Source of the DNA: Haplosporangium gracile
Taxonomy: Eukaryota > Mortierellomycota > Mortierellomycetes > Mortierellales > Mortierellaceae
Direction: 5' to 3'
NCBI GenBank assembly: GCA_015499985.1
Contig: JAAAUF010000270.1
Location: forward strand, 1-43,820
Length of the DNA stretch: 43,820 nucleotides
The notes under the pieces were generated by a model that searched no databases, was not told the DNA's origin, and was given only the letters and a program-made list of their open reading frames with translations. Below, piece by piece: positions 34,041 to 43,820 of this stretch (positions are counted from its first letter, which is position 1; each line of letters begins with the position of its first letter). The translations under genes were made by a program, and so were the position numbers.

Positions 34041-36728
34041 ATGGGCATCGCTATCGATTTCACAACAACAACCGAATCAACCGCCCGTCCAACTTCGCTC
34101 CTTATACCCGAACTCGTCTACGAGATTGAACGTTACCTCGAAATCCAGGACCTCGCCGCCGCTGCCCTTGTCTGCAGAGCATGGCATGAAGCATGGTCGT
34201 CCTCGCTCTATTCGACCGTTCGATGCCATATCCGTCGGACCTCTGCTCCCCTAGGTGTTGTTTCCAATTCACTCGACCTCACCAAAAAGACGGCCTTTCA
34301 TAGCTTCACCGCTGCCCCTCCCACCCGTGATAATTACCAAGGATACGTTCAACATAAGTATTACTCCCAACAGCAATACTTGTATCTGCAGCAGCATCAT
34401 CAGCAGTACATTCCACCCTTTTTGAACTTTCAAAAGTATGGACGTTGGATCAGGAGCTTGGAGGTCTCGAATCTGTACTGCCTTCCGTCCGCCCCCCTTC
34501 TTCGCTCGACGGGAGCAGCAGTGTCTTCGCACTCATCTTTATCTTCAGCTTCGTCCTCGTCCGCCTTTGGCCCTGCCTCTCTTCCTCCTCCCGCGCAGGA
34601 CCATCTCTCCCAGATCCAAGCCTGTTGGCACCTAATCCAGCTCGACATCTCGAGGACAGTAATGAGTCTAGAGAGACTAGATGATCTCCTAAGCTCACTA
34701 CCCCGCCTCAAGGTTTTCAAGTTCGAGGTCGTCAACAAGACCGAGATTGCTACTGCCAACGGGCTCCATGGTGTTGGAGATGGTAGTAATGGAGGAGGTG
34801 GTGGGTTATTCGGATCAAGCTTCCGTCGAGGATACATGCAACAACAACCGGCGAGCCTCTTACTCAAGAAGCCCAAGCAGGTCACCTTGGAAGGGTTGGA
34901 ACCAGATGTCATCCGTGTCATTGCTAGACGTTTGGGTGGTCAGCTTGAACGGTTGGACCTTGTCTTCACCGTGACGGGACGGATTGGTCTGTCGACATTC
35001 CTGGAACTCTTGAGCAACTGCCGATCGACCCTCAAGTCGCTTGCCCTCACTAGAGCCGAAATCTATCAGACCGACTACTCTCGTGAACGGCATACTGCCA
35101 TGGAGATCTCTACCCTCCTTGCCAGTCTCCTTGGAACCACTTCCGCCACAACTACTTCCTCTTCCTCCTCTTCTTCTTCCTCCTCCTTAATCGCCTCTTC
35201 CCCCTCGTCACCATCATCATCGTCATCCTTACCCACCTCCCCTCCAGCACTTGAGAGCCTGTCCTTCAACTCGTGTGCAATTCCAGATCGCGAGTTCGAA
35301 TGGTTCCTCCGACATGCTCCCCGGCTGCGGGAGCTCAATTTGCACGACTGTCGATTCTTGAACAAGCCCGCCGTCGCTTCCATCCTCCAGCATTCTCCAC
35401 TCCTCGAGACGCTCTCTTTGCGGTCTGTCCCTTATGTTGACGCTGACGCCTTGAAACAACTCTTCGAAACAATTCCAAGGAGCAGCGAAGTCGCTAATGC
35501 TACTGCTTCTGCCTCGCATCATGCCGCAGGCTCACATGCGTCAGGAGCAACAGCAACTTCAGGGATCAATGGATCAGGAGGTGCTTCAACATCAACCGCG
35601 AGCAGGGAGATAACGGGTCTGAGACTAAAGAGCATTCGTTTAGCGTACTTGCGACAACTGAACGACACAGTCATGGAGACGCTTGCGCGGTATCAGGGGG
35701 CTAGCCTTGAGAGGCTGTCTGTCCAATGGTGCCCCCATGTCACCGATGTCGGGATCCTGCCCATTTTTATGTACTGCCAGCGACTTCAGGATCTGTCGCT
35801 CTATCTCTCCAAGCCCACGCTCAACATCTTTAAGGATCTAACGGATGAGCCCGTCAATGGGGTCACTACTGCTGGTACTACGAATGCGACAGAGGCAGCG
35901 ACGACGACATCTGCAACAGCGATAGTAACAGCAGCACCAACAGCAGGATCGCCAGCTCCAGGCAAGAGGAGACTGTGGGCTTGTGCAAACACCTTGGAGC
36001 GACTCGAGGTTGGCGGGCAGATGTTTGTGGATCGGATCCGGTCAAGCAGCGAGCACCTCCAACCACAACTCTACCATCACCTGTCACCCAACCCACACCA
36101 CATGCGGAGCTCATCCGGAAACCAGGACCTGACTCTTGGCGGCATCGGGGGAGCTGGAGGCCCTAACTCCGTCAACAACGGAGGGCCCGCTGGCGCCGCA
36201 ACCATCAACACCGGCAATGCCACCACCAACAACAGCCACAGCAATGTCATCCACGATCCATACTCGATCGCACACTACCAAGGTTACCCAATGTACCACC
36301 TCTGGCGGTATCACCGCCTCAGTGACCCCTTCCGTGAGCTCCAGGCACAACTTGAGACACTCCCGCGACTCAAGCATTTGGGAGTCCAAGCAAAAGGAAT
36401 CGAGCACCTGTTGAGGAGGGGGTTTGGACCCAATGTTCATATCCAGTCGTTAGCGTTGTTGAACCAACAGGGACGGATATGGAGTCCTGAAGAGATCCGG
36501 GAGATGTTTGAGCATATGCCTCACTTGCGCACGCTTGTCTGTGAGAAGAGCACCATCATGGCAGGAGGCAGTCAGAATGGCGGTATGGGTAGTGGTGTTG
36601 GAAGTAGTAACTGTGGCGCTCAGTTAAAAGGTGTGGACTTGTTGAAGCGACAGATGCATATGCGTAGGGTCCTTGAAGATCATTGTGTTGAGTTGGTGCA
36701 GTCGACCTTGTCACCAATGACCTTTTAA
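34041..36728 (+). CDS. F-box/LRR-type protein (single exon)
   Basis: An intronless 895-aa protein. The F-box lies at about residues 19-60 (LLIPELVYEIERYLEIQDL, then ALVCRAWHEAW), so it should bind Skp1 as the substrate adaptor of an SCF ubiquitin ligase. Leucine-rich repeat-like segments follow, for example near residues 430-475 (LRELNLHDCRFLN, LLETLSLRS) and 550-590 (LERLSVQWCPHVTD, LQDLSLYLS). They are separated by Ser-, Ala/Thr- and Gly/Asn-rich inserts that look disordered. The chosen ATG follows a long CT-rich leader. The frame is also open upstream to an in-frame ATG at 33789, which would add 84 Ser/Leu/Pro-rich residues; I reject that because it translates the pyrimidine leader. The substrate is unknown. 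The stop is only 60 bp from the stop of the convergent methyltransferase gene. Confidence 0.85.
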   Translation: MGIAIDFTTTTESTARPTSLLIPELVYEIERYLEIQDLAAAALVCRAWHEAWSSSLYSTVRCHIRRTSAPLGVVSNSLDLTKKTAFHSFTAAPPTRDNYQGYVQHKYYSQQQYLYLQQHHQQYIPPFLNFQKYGRWIRSLEVSNLYCLPSAPLLRSTGAAVSSHSSLSSASSSSAFGPASLPPPAQDHLSQIQACWHLIQLDISRTVMSLERLDDLLSSLPRLKVFKFEVVNKTEIATANGLHGVGDGSNGGGGGLFGSSFRRGYMQQQPASLLLKKPKQVTLEGLEPDVIRVIARRLGGQLERLDLVFTVTGRIGLSTFLELLSNCRSTLKSLALTRAEIYQTDYSRERHTAMEISTLLASLLGTTSATTTSSSSSSSSSSLIASSPSSPSSSSSLPTSPPALESLSFNSCAIPDREFEWFLRHAPRLRELNLHDCRFLNKPAVASILQHSPLLETLSLRSVPYVDADALKQLFETIPRSSEVANATASASHHAAGSHASGATATSGINGSGGASTSTASREITGLRLKSIRLAYLRQLNDTVMETLARYQGASLERLSVQWCPHVTDVGILPIFMYCQRLQDLSLYLSKPTLNIFKDLTDEPVNGVTTAGTTNATEAATTTSATAIVTAAPTAGSPAPGKRRLWACANTLERLEVGGQMFVDRIRSSSEHLQPQLYHHLSPNPHHMRSSSGNQDLTLGGIGGAGGPNSVNNGGPAGAATINTGNATTNNSHSNVIHDPYSIAHYQGYPMYHLWRYHRLSDPFRELQAQLETLPRLKHLGVQAKGIEHLLRRGFGPNVHIQSLALLNQQGRIWSPEEIREMFEHMPHLRTLVCEKSTIMAGGSQNGGMGSGVGSSNCGAQLKGVDLLKRQMHMRRVLEDHCVELVQSTLSPMTF

Positions 36729-36788
36729 AATAACATATATTTCCGTATACATTGTTTTTTATATCTAAAGAAAATATCTATTGTGTAG

Positions 36789-38812
36789 TTAAAAAGGCAG
36801 GCTGTTCTTTTTCTTCGGTTCCTGACCAGCACCGACAGGCTTCTTCTCCTCTTCTTCTTCCTCTTCTTCTTCTTCTTCATCTTCTTCCTCTTCATCATAA
36901 TCATCATCCTGCTCCTCCTCGTCTTCATCATCATCCTCACCCTCAACACCAACACCACGTGGCGGCCTATGTGGGAACTTCTTCAAATTCTTGGGCAACC
37001 TCAAGAACCGTCCTCCCATCAATTTGGACAGAATAATCCCCGTCGCAACACTAACGTTCAAGGAATCGACCCCCGTAGGAGCACCGGACAAGGTAGGGAT
37101 CTGAATAAACGAATCACACTGATTCATGATCTGTTTCCGCAGTCCGTTGCCTTCACTGCCCATGATCAGTAATGTTGGTTGGTCGGCACCCGTCTCAGGC
37201 CAGGTGTGAAGCGGGCGGTTGCGTTTGGATCCGTAGGTGACGTGTGCCCCCACAACGTGCCATCCGTTCTCTTGTGATTTCTACAAGAAAAAAGTACCAG
37301 TAAAATCAAAGACGGTTAGTATGGTACACGACTGCAGAAGACTGAGAACACCGCGCCTGGTCACACTCCACGAATGAAGCTGGTCGGTTTTCTTGTAATA
37401 TCTTTTCATTTTTCATACCTTGATAAAGTTGACAAGGCTTGTAACGCCATAGGTAGGTCGTTCCTCAAGAGCACCAGCACTAGCCTTTGCGACAACAGCC
37501 GAAAGAGGAGCACTATTCTTGTGACAGACAACAACACCATCAACACCCATAAAGAGAGACGTTCGCAGAATGGCACCCAGGTTCTGGGGGTCGACCACTT
37601 CGTCAAGAGCGATCCATACTGGGGGCTCATTCTCCCGAGTCGAGAAATTATTGTCCCGTCCGGCGGTCTTGTAAATCAGTTGGTAATCATTGGTGTGGAC
37701 GGATACGGGCCCTAATCCTGCGACCATTGTCTCCCTCAACTTGGATGCTTCCAAGACCACGCCCTATTGTTAAGGTCCGTGAGGAATAGACGCGTTAGCG
37801 ATCTGAGGTTGGGGTTCGAAAAACAGGCGAGAGAGCGTTTAAGAAAACTATGTTACTTATTGTTACCTGGTGGGGGCGCTGGCCGGACATTTCATTCAGT
37901 TGATGCTTGTCTATCTTGACGACAGGGATGTCATGCCTCTTAGCGAGTCCAATGCAGTCAGCTATCGGATCTTCCTTCTGTCTAAAAATGCGAATAAAAC
38001 CCCCCAAGCACGATAAAAGCTACGTAAGTCATATTATCAACAAAAGACGTCCTTTACAGAAAAGTCATACTTAAAGGAAGGGTGCCTGTTGATTACTTTT
38101 TGCGATTCTGGGTGACGGTATGTGAGTAGTACAGCTTGTAAGGAGTGCGAAAGCCATTGTTCAAAGCTGGGATGACCACATTAGGCGAATAGAGGTAGTC
38201 GTGTTCCGAAGTCATGTTCTGGCTGGGGCCTCCACGGCGATCGGTGATGGTCGGATCGTATGATCGACCTCCTGCACTATTAATTCTGTCTAGTTTCGAA
38301 CTTTTGAACCCTCCTCCGCCTCCTCCTTCTCCTCGTTGCGCATTTTCTCTGTTTCCACTGTCGTAGTTGTATGATCGAGGAGATCGCGACGAGGACGAAG
38401 ATGAGGAGTCGAATCGGTCACGAGAGGACGATTCTCGTGATGGGAACGACGAGCGTCCAAACTTCCCCGAGTTCCTTTCCTTATCCTTGTTCCTGTCATG
38501 ATCGCGGTCCCGGTCGTTGCTCCTGTCCAGCTTGTCAAAGGGATCGTCACCGCCAGCAGCGGACATCCTGCTATTGCTCCGAGAAGCGGGTCGGCGATCC
38601 CGTGAGCCAAAGGTGGGTGTAACGTCTGTCCAGCTAGAGGAATCCTTCATGGTAACTATTGCGACTGTGAAGTGTCGTCGCCCAACTGTGGTATTGGGAC
38701 GTGCTAGCAATAGGTGGATATGGGCGGTTTTGGCAGCAGTAGTGGCGGGCGGTGAACGGAGGAACCATGAGACGCCTCGTGAATGAGGGAGATTCCTGCA
38801 GAAGTGTGCCAT
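36789..38812 (-). CDS. MRM1: Mitochondrial rRNA 2'-O-ribose methyltransferase, SpoU/TrmH family (4 exons)
   Basis: Exons are 38812-38097, 37981-37867, 37763-37419 and 37280-36789 (introns 115, 103 and 138 bp, GT-AG, in phase), giving 555 aa. The N terminus is basic and Ala/Thr-rich like a mitochondrial presequence. A long Arg/Asp/Ser-rich disordered region follows, then the SpoU substrate-binding domain (SPNVVIPALNNGFRTPYKLYY onward). The SpoU methylase core has motif 1 NLGAILRTS (residues 338-346, catalytic Arg344), motif 2 MGSEGNGL (432-439) and motif 3 SLNVSVA (465-471). These form the trefoil knot that binds S-adenosylmethionine. Yeast Mrm1/Pet56 methylates a universally conserved G in the peptidyl-transferase loop of mitochondrial 21S rRNA, and the same role is inferred here. 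An unusual tail of about 40 nearly all Asp/Glu residues precedes a short Lys-rich end. Confidence 0.92.
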
Positions 38813-39119
38813 TTCTTTATCTTTTGCTTGTTCTTTGCTCCTTGACCCTTAGTCGTGAATGCGCAATGAGTTCCTTGTGCGGTGAAAGAGTTGAGTCCAG
38901 ACGTGAATAACGTTTTTTTTTTTTTATTTTTTATTGTCACTCGGCTTCAAAAGGAAAAAAAGAATGGATGGTGATAAAAGTGGCTTTGCCACAAACACGT
39001 CGACTGTGACTGGAATAGCCAGCAGCTCCTCTATCTATTTCGCGTTTTGTCCAGTTTAACCGTCTTTCTTTTGCTCCTAACTCACATCAACCCACTCTCA
39101 CTCACTCACCCACCCACCC
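38813..39119. promoter_or_regulatory. Bidirectional promoter MRM1 / CET1
   Basis: A 307-bp gap between divergent starts, too short for two independent large promoters. It holds a T12 tract near 38912-38930, and a TGTGACTG at about 39006 that matches the HomolD core element known from fission yeast housekeeping genes (possible chance). The CET1 side ends in a C/A/T-rich leader of CTCA and CCCA repeats. Confidence 0.5.
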
Positions 39120-40771
39120 ATGTCTGATCAAGGAACGACCAAGAAGCGACCTCTCGAGGAGGAAACACAGGACGCGACAGCCTCATCGTCCCATGGAGCG
39201 GCAGTTGGCGGTCAGGAAGAACGAGACGGTTCATCCTCAAAGAGGCCTCGCTCAGAGGAATCATCATCGTCGTCGTCACTCCCTACAGGAAGTGCAACTT
39301 CAGCAGCACCACCACACCATGAACAGCAGCAACGTCCGCGTCCCTCAAGACCCGCGTTGTTCTTTGGTGGTAACATCCCCGACGATGTAGTACAAGCTGT
39401 CGCCGACTTTTTGTTCGAACACTGTCAACTCGCCAACGTTGAGGTAAAAAAAACACATGGCAAAGAGTTCAGGAACGAAAGTGCAACAGGCACATGATGT
39501 AGTCTAAAAACACACCTCTTTCGACATTACGCTCATGTTGTTCAAAATCTTTGTGCATTGTATTTAGATTGAGGCAAAGATTGGAATTTTGATAGACAAG
39601 ACCACACAACAGCGCATTCAGATGCCCGTCAAGAACGAGGTTGTCTTGATGACAGAAAAACACAACAGATGGTATACCTTCTCTTCAGACATGACATTGG
39701 TAAGTGTCCATTCTCGTATGATATGAAAGACGTTAAAAGGTTTTGAACGAATGGGAGGAATACCATTCTCAAGGACTGCACATTAAGTAGCAATTGAAAT
39801 GTTCTTTGTTTACCGGTGGGGTTTCTTTCGTTTTATAGGCACAGCATGCTCACTTCAACAAGTGCTTGAACAAGTCGGCCGAGTTGTCTAGACAATCAGA
39901 GTCCAGGGTACAACTCCAACGTAAACATTTTTTCAGGAACTGGGAATGCATTGCGGTCAAACAATGGCAAAAATTCATGAGATTATTACTATTGTTTGGG
40001 TCGCATTATACCTGTATAGGTTGAGTACAAACATACGTACGAGACGGACCAGTTCTTTACCGTCCGGGGCGTAAAGACTCGAGTCTCCAGAGATCAAAAG
40101 ACCAATGCAGTATTAGGAACTATCCAGAAAGAAAGGGTCGCGGATCTGGACATTTTCTCACCCCGAAGGCCCTTTGATTATCGCATCTCTATCAACATCG
40201 AAAAACCAGGTATGCTGGCCCCTTTTTCTGTCGCTGTGAGAGAGTCTGGTCGAGGCATTGCTTGCACTCGAACATCAATACTTGATGTCATTTTGCTGAT
40301 CACAGTCTGTGTTGTTTACTCGAAAATGCACTAGTTCCCGAGCCTAGCGGAGCCCCGGAACGTGAACGCAAAAAGGACCGTGTCTCCTATCAACTCAACA
40401 ACCTCAAGATCGATCTTACACAAGTCAAATCCAACAACACCCCCAACAACTCTGCCCAGCCACCCAGCTACAGTCAGATGAGACCATCTGCACACCAACA
40501 ACAAAATCAATCAGACCTCACACATGAACTGGAAATTGAGTTTGTCAATGCAGAGGAATTGGCCCGAGAGCGTGAGATTCGGCTAAGCAGTCAAGGGAGA
40601 CAACACGACCGGTTCCTGGATATTACGGCGAACTTTATTAATAACATCCGTGGTCTGATTGCCCAGGGGCACAATATCCAGTATCCTCCTCCCCAACACA
40701 TGCAGCAGCATCAACGCCCGCAGCAGCATCAACAACAACAGCAGCAGCACCCACAACAGCAGAGACGATAG
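39120..40771 (+). CDS. CET1: mRNA-capping enzyme RNA 5'-triphosphatase, Cet1/Pct1 type (5 exons)
   Basis: Exons are 39120-39443, 39568-39699, 39839-39907, 40020-40209 and 40335-40771 (introns 112-139 bp, GT-AG, in phase), giving 383 aa. After a Ser/Glu-rich disordered N terminus comes the tunnel-fold triphosphatase domain. The strand NVEIEAKIG carries metal-binding Glu108 and Glu110, VEYKHTYETDQFF and RISINIEKP follow, and the closing strand HELEIEF carries Glu303, Glu305 and Glu307. Lys/Arg residues of KERVADLDI and ERKKDRVSYQ line the tunnel. The enzyme removes the gamma phosphate from the 5' end of nascent mRNA, the first step of capping. It is metal-dependent and unrelated to the Cys-phosphatase type of animals. 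The C terminus is a His/Gln-rich tail. The first metal-binding strand is split by intron 1. The stop lies 38 bp before the flanking repeat of a retroelement relic. Confidence 0.93.
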
Positions 40772-40809
40772 TAAAACGTACTACCAAAAACAAACCAGGG
40801 AAATTGAAA

Positions 40810-40825
40810 ATCGTGCATTTAAAGA
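40810..40825. repeat. 16-bp flanking repeat, 5' copy (candidate TSD)
   Basis: ATCGTGCATTTAAAGA occurs here and again, exactly, at 43684-43699. The two copies bracket the retroelement relic, which is what target-primed reverse transcription leaves. Confidence 0.6.
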
Positions 40826-41665
40826 CAGTTCGCCAACTTTTGAGGACCATCCCACTCTACTTGCACTTAAGGAGTTATGGCCGTCAGTCAACGGATTGTA
40901 ATGATCGAGCTTCTAACGATCCCGCTGAGCTTAGTCGGTGGAGCACCTTTCAAAATTTTGAGCCCGTATCCTATACCTCTACACACGCCACCAATTCGCT
41001 ACGGCCAGACATCAAAAGGCCTCCACTCCCTTCCCCTCATCAGTCCCTCTCTTTCACATAATGGCGAAAGAATCCCCGTCTCCTCCTCGATCGACCTCTC
41101 CCTCTCCCCAGAAGCCTTCAACCCCCGACCCTTTGCGGCCATCACCAAAGCAACCATCCGATCTGCCCGGTCTAACCCTCGGGCTCAAACCAAGTCACGC
41201 GGGTGGCTCTCACAAGAGCAGCCTGAACGCGTCTGGTTTACCCAGCACACGAACGGGCATATCACCGCAATGCCCTACAACCCCAAGACACACCTGAGCG
41301 ACAATGTAGCCTTCGCCATCGCCAACGCCCTCCCTACCACTGTTCGTATTAGCGTTGCGACACCAGGCGTAGTGCTTGTCAGCCTTCGCAACTCTAAGGA
41401 TCTTTCCGCTGCCGTCGGCTCCAATATAGACTCTGCCATCTCCCCTTCCGGTCCTTCCAATAGTTTACTCCTGTGATTCGAGATTCAAGCTTCGCGCCGA
41501 GGAGATCCCAGTCTCAACCAAGGACTGTAAAGACCTTGTCAACAGGGTGTTTGGCTCCTTTGCTAAGGTTATCCTCGTTAAGGAACACTATGTTGCAGGT
41601 AGTGCAGTCAGGCTCTCCTCGTTTGATTTCATTATAGAGATCCCCACAGCACCTCAAAGGACCTA

Positions 41666-41836
41666 ATGATCCCCCGAGTCGCCGCTGTTGACTCTGTCAA
41701 TATTCCCTTTTCCTGGAGTGGATCTAAAGTCTGCAACAGGTGTGGTGAAGACTCGCATACCAAGCTTCAATGCCCCAAGCCAGTGAACTTTAACCTGGCT
41801 CTAGTTCCTGCCCTGGAGGAGCCCATGACGGCGTAG
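41666..41836 (+). pseudogene. ORF1 fragment with CCHC zinc knuckle
   Basis: Part of the relic. The frame reads PRVAAVDSVNIPFSWSGSK, then the CCHC knuckle, and ends at TAG. Such knuckles are usual in ORF1/gag proteins of fungal LINEs and bind RNA. The preceding ORF1 piece ends in a different frame by a TAA that overlaps this start. Confidence 0.7.
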
Positions 41837-43602
41837 GCCTTTTCCGACCCTGCTGTTGCATCTCAGTAGATTGTTTCTCTTATTATATATATTCTCATAG
41901 GGATCAATAAAGACTCCAGCTTCTTTCTCATCATTTCTTTTCCCAGTTGTTCGTGTCGTACCTGCTGCTCCTCTTGTGAGCCAAGCAAGAAAGCCCCGCC
42001 AACAAAGCCTAGGCCAGCCCTGAACAAGAATGTCATGCCCTCTGAGTCCGAATGGATCGAGGTCGGAAGAGGTACAGTAAAAATAAAAAGAGGGGCCGCG
42101 GCGCTTCTAAGGGTAATGGAGTCTCATCCTCACCAGAGAATGACTTTCCAGGGCCATCATCTAAGAAGCAGGCTCCGACACCCAAGGGAAGTAAACCTGC
42201 TTTCCCCCCTGAACCAATGGTTGCCACACCTACCAACCTACCAAGACAGACCTTAACGCTGCCGCTCCTCTCCCTGCCACTTCTATTGTAGAAGTAGGCT
42301 CTACAAGTGCACCTGCCAAGACTACAAAGGCTCCAACCTTTGCAGTTAAGGCTTCTCGGTCCTCGACTTTGGGCAACACACCTGATCAAGAGGCTGAGCA
42401 AGAGACCGAGCAACAGCACGAGCAGCTATCTAAACAGCTGCCCGAACTGGCGTCCTCTTCTGGAGTAGCCGCCACCTCTGCCCAGCCCCTCAAGGAGATG
42501 GACGGAGAGGTGACAATGACGACCAGACGGATAACAAAGAAGACTCTCAAGATGCGGTGGAGGACGAGGACATGCCGTCGAAGGACAAGGACATGATCCC
42601 GACGACACAGAAGTCATACCAAGAGGAACCAGCCAAGGTTGCAGCTGAGCGCGAATAACAAAGGGTGAAAGACCAGTGTCAAGGCAACCACAGGCACAAC
42701 CAATAGACGACAACCGACAACAAAAGATCCTTACCCAACACCAACACGATCCCCTGGCATCCCCTTGCTGGCAGTAGATAAGTGTTTAGGAGAGTAGTCT
42801 GGAGGATCTCTCAAAGAGCAGGCAAAAGAGTGTGAAGTTGCTTTGTCTTTCATACCCTTTTTGCACGCCTTGTCCCCTCTCACCTCCGACGGGAGAGTCA
42901 TGCACGACTGATGCTGCACTGCAACTCTTTTCCGAGAATCCAGACCACTATTTCGACAAGATGAAGAAGGAGTAAGATCTGCCGCTACATATCACGGTGG
43001 CCAAGGGCGGCGTGACCTTTGGAGAGATGTGGGACACGCTTCCTGAAGGAGAATCAGGGGAGCTGAATGAGTAGCCCTCTCTCTGTTTTAACCTCAGACT
43101 TAGACTCAGCCCTAGTTTCTTTGTCTTCACATTTCTCCTTGTAAATTTTTACCCTTCCATTTATTGTTTGAACTCCAGCTCCCTCTCCTTACTAACTGGT
43201 TCCTTTCTGTTCTGAGCAGTCATTTTTCTGTAACTAGTCCCTGCCCCCTCCCCCTTTTTTTTGTGCGCAATTTTACTTCTTCAGTTAAATGCCCAAGGGA
43301 GGCATTTGATAGTGAAAGGGGCTACATACCCAACTCTTCCAAAAGCCATCCACCATTCGCAATTCGGTCCACAACCTGGCTCTGCACAACAATTGCCGCA
43401 GCTTCTTACAGCTTCAACGAAAAACAAAATAAAATTAGAAGGGAATCCTTTCCATCCTCTCCATTAAAGACAACCCCTTCGCCCCAACAAACTTTCCGAT
43501 AACCACTCACCGGCCGCGCGTGAGTCCTTGGATGCTCCAGGGCAGCACCCATCCTCATGTGTGGCTAGCGAAGCGCCGCACGGACAAGAACTATCTCAGG
43601 TA

Positions 43603-43683
43603 ATGTATCCGTATCTTTGGCTTTTTTTTTTTTTCGTACGCAATTTTATTTCTCCAGTATGTATCCGTATCTTCGGCTCTTTT
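43603..43683. repeat. 3'-terminal tandem repeat of the LINE relic
   Basis: ATGTATCCGTATCTT, then TGGCT or CGGCT and a T tract, occurs at 43603-43626 and 43659-43683, with period 56 bp. The unit also contains CGCAATTTTATTTCTCCAGT, matching a similar block at 43265-43285. Many LINEs end in short tandem repeats. Confidence 0.65.
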
Positions 43684-43699
43684 ATCGTGCATTTAAAGA
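43684..43699. repeat. 16-bp flanking repeat, 3' copy (candidate TSD)
   Basis: Exact second copy of the sequence at 40810-40825, immediately after the terminal tandem repeats of the element. Confidence 0.6.
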
Positions 43700-43820
43700 A
43701 AGAACTGAGTTTACGTGCACTTATGGATATGAGTGATTAAAAGCTACAATAAGTATATCACAATATCCTAAATCAGGGGAATTTAAGCTCTCAGCCCGTC
43801 TCCCCAGAAGTTATGCTCGG
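43700..43820. other. Probable displaced CET1 downstream sequence
   Basis: If the 16-bp repeat is a target duplication, this stretch continued the CET1 3' flank before insertion. It is A/T-rich with CAATAAG near 43748 and holds no gene. Confidence 0.35.

Larger units (their letters stand above)
40826..43683 (+). mobile_element. Decayed non-LTR (LINE-type) retrotransposon, ORF1 only
   Basis: The element spans about 2.86 kb in the same orientation as CET1. Pieces of one gag-like ORF1 appear in shifting frames. An N-terminal part lies at about 41061-41470. A nucleic-acid-binding-like part lies at 41472-41666. A third piece at 41666-41836 carries a CCHC zinc knuckle C-X2-C-X4-H-X4-C (CNRCGEDSHTKLQC, from about 41732). 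A Lys/Arg-rich linker starts near 42035 with SESEWIEVGR, a Gln/Glu-rich part follows at about 42290-42657, and a short terminal piece near 42930-43071 contains a stop. At least four frameshifts or stops break it. I see no endonuclease or reverse-transcriptase ORF2, so it is either internally deleted or a non-autonomous copy. The 3' end has two copies of a 24-bp terminal motif. Confidence 0.7.

Noticed and set aside
41275..42713. Minus-strand open frames within the retroelement
   Set aside because: They are antisense to the ORF1 fragments and have no recognisable domain.

Overview
The window is chromosomal DNA of a filamentous fungus. Genes are split by many short GT-AG introns (about 70-750 bp) and separated by long pyrimidine- or purine-rich non-coding tracts. 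The gene set is F-box and F-box/LRR proteins rich in Ser/Gln/Gly, a UBE2E-type ubiquitin-conjugating enzyme, a GPI-anchored chitin deacetylase, an M50B-like membrane peptidase, a fungal-type RNA 5'-triphosphatase and a decayed non-LTR retrotransposon. This fits an early-diverging fungus of the Mucoromycota/Mortierellomycota type; that placement is an inference. All gene models were built by hand. Exons were joined only where GT-AG sites and reading phase agreed, and usually where family similarity continued across the junction.

Layout. 440-3923 (-): GATA-type zinc-finger regulator, 2 exons. 3924-11854: about 8 kb with no gene I can support. 11855-13549 (-): M50B-like intramembrane peptidase, 4 exons. 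14368-17823 (-): large F-box-like protein, 3 exons. 18575-20797 (+): ribosomal protein S6, 4 exons, the first coding for only two residues. 21461-22811 (+): UBE2E-type E2, 6 exons. 23138-23319: a 182-bp TA-flanked Tc1/mariner-type MITE between convergent genes. 23371-24664 (-): RidA/UK114 enamine deaminase, 4 exons. 25764-27134 (-): an unrecognised gene of eight small exons with an in-frame TAA followed by 68 more open codons. 27439-28979 (-): chitin deacetylase, 2 exons. 28980-34040: long intergenic region with a G20 run. 34041-36728 (+): F-box/LRR protein. 36789-38812 (-): mitochondrial rRNA 2'-O-ribose methyltransferase (MRM1 type), 4 exons. 39120-40771 (+): mRNA-capping RNA 5'-triphosphatase (CET1 type), 5 exons. 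40826-43683: relic of a LINE-type ORF1 with a CCHC knuckle, flanked by an exact 16-bp repeat that looks like a target-site duplication and starts 38 bp after the CET1 stop.

The genes are mostly housekeeping and do not form one pathway. Themes are gene expression (GATA factor, RPS6, rRNA methyltransferase, capping enzyme), ubiquitin targeting (UBE2E, two F-box proteins), and cell wall or membrane (chitin deacetylase, M50B peptidase). MRM1 and CET1 diverge from a shared 307-bp promoter. The points most worth a second look are the eight-exon gene with the internal stop, the new MITE, and the retroelement in the CET1 3' flank.
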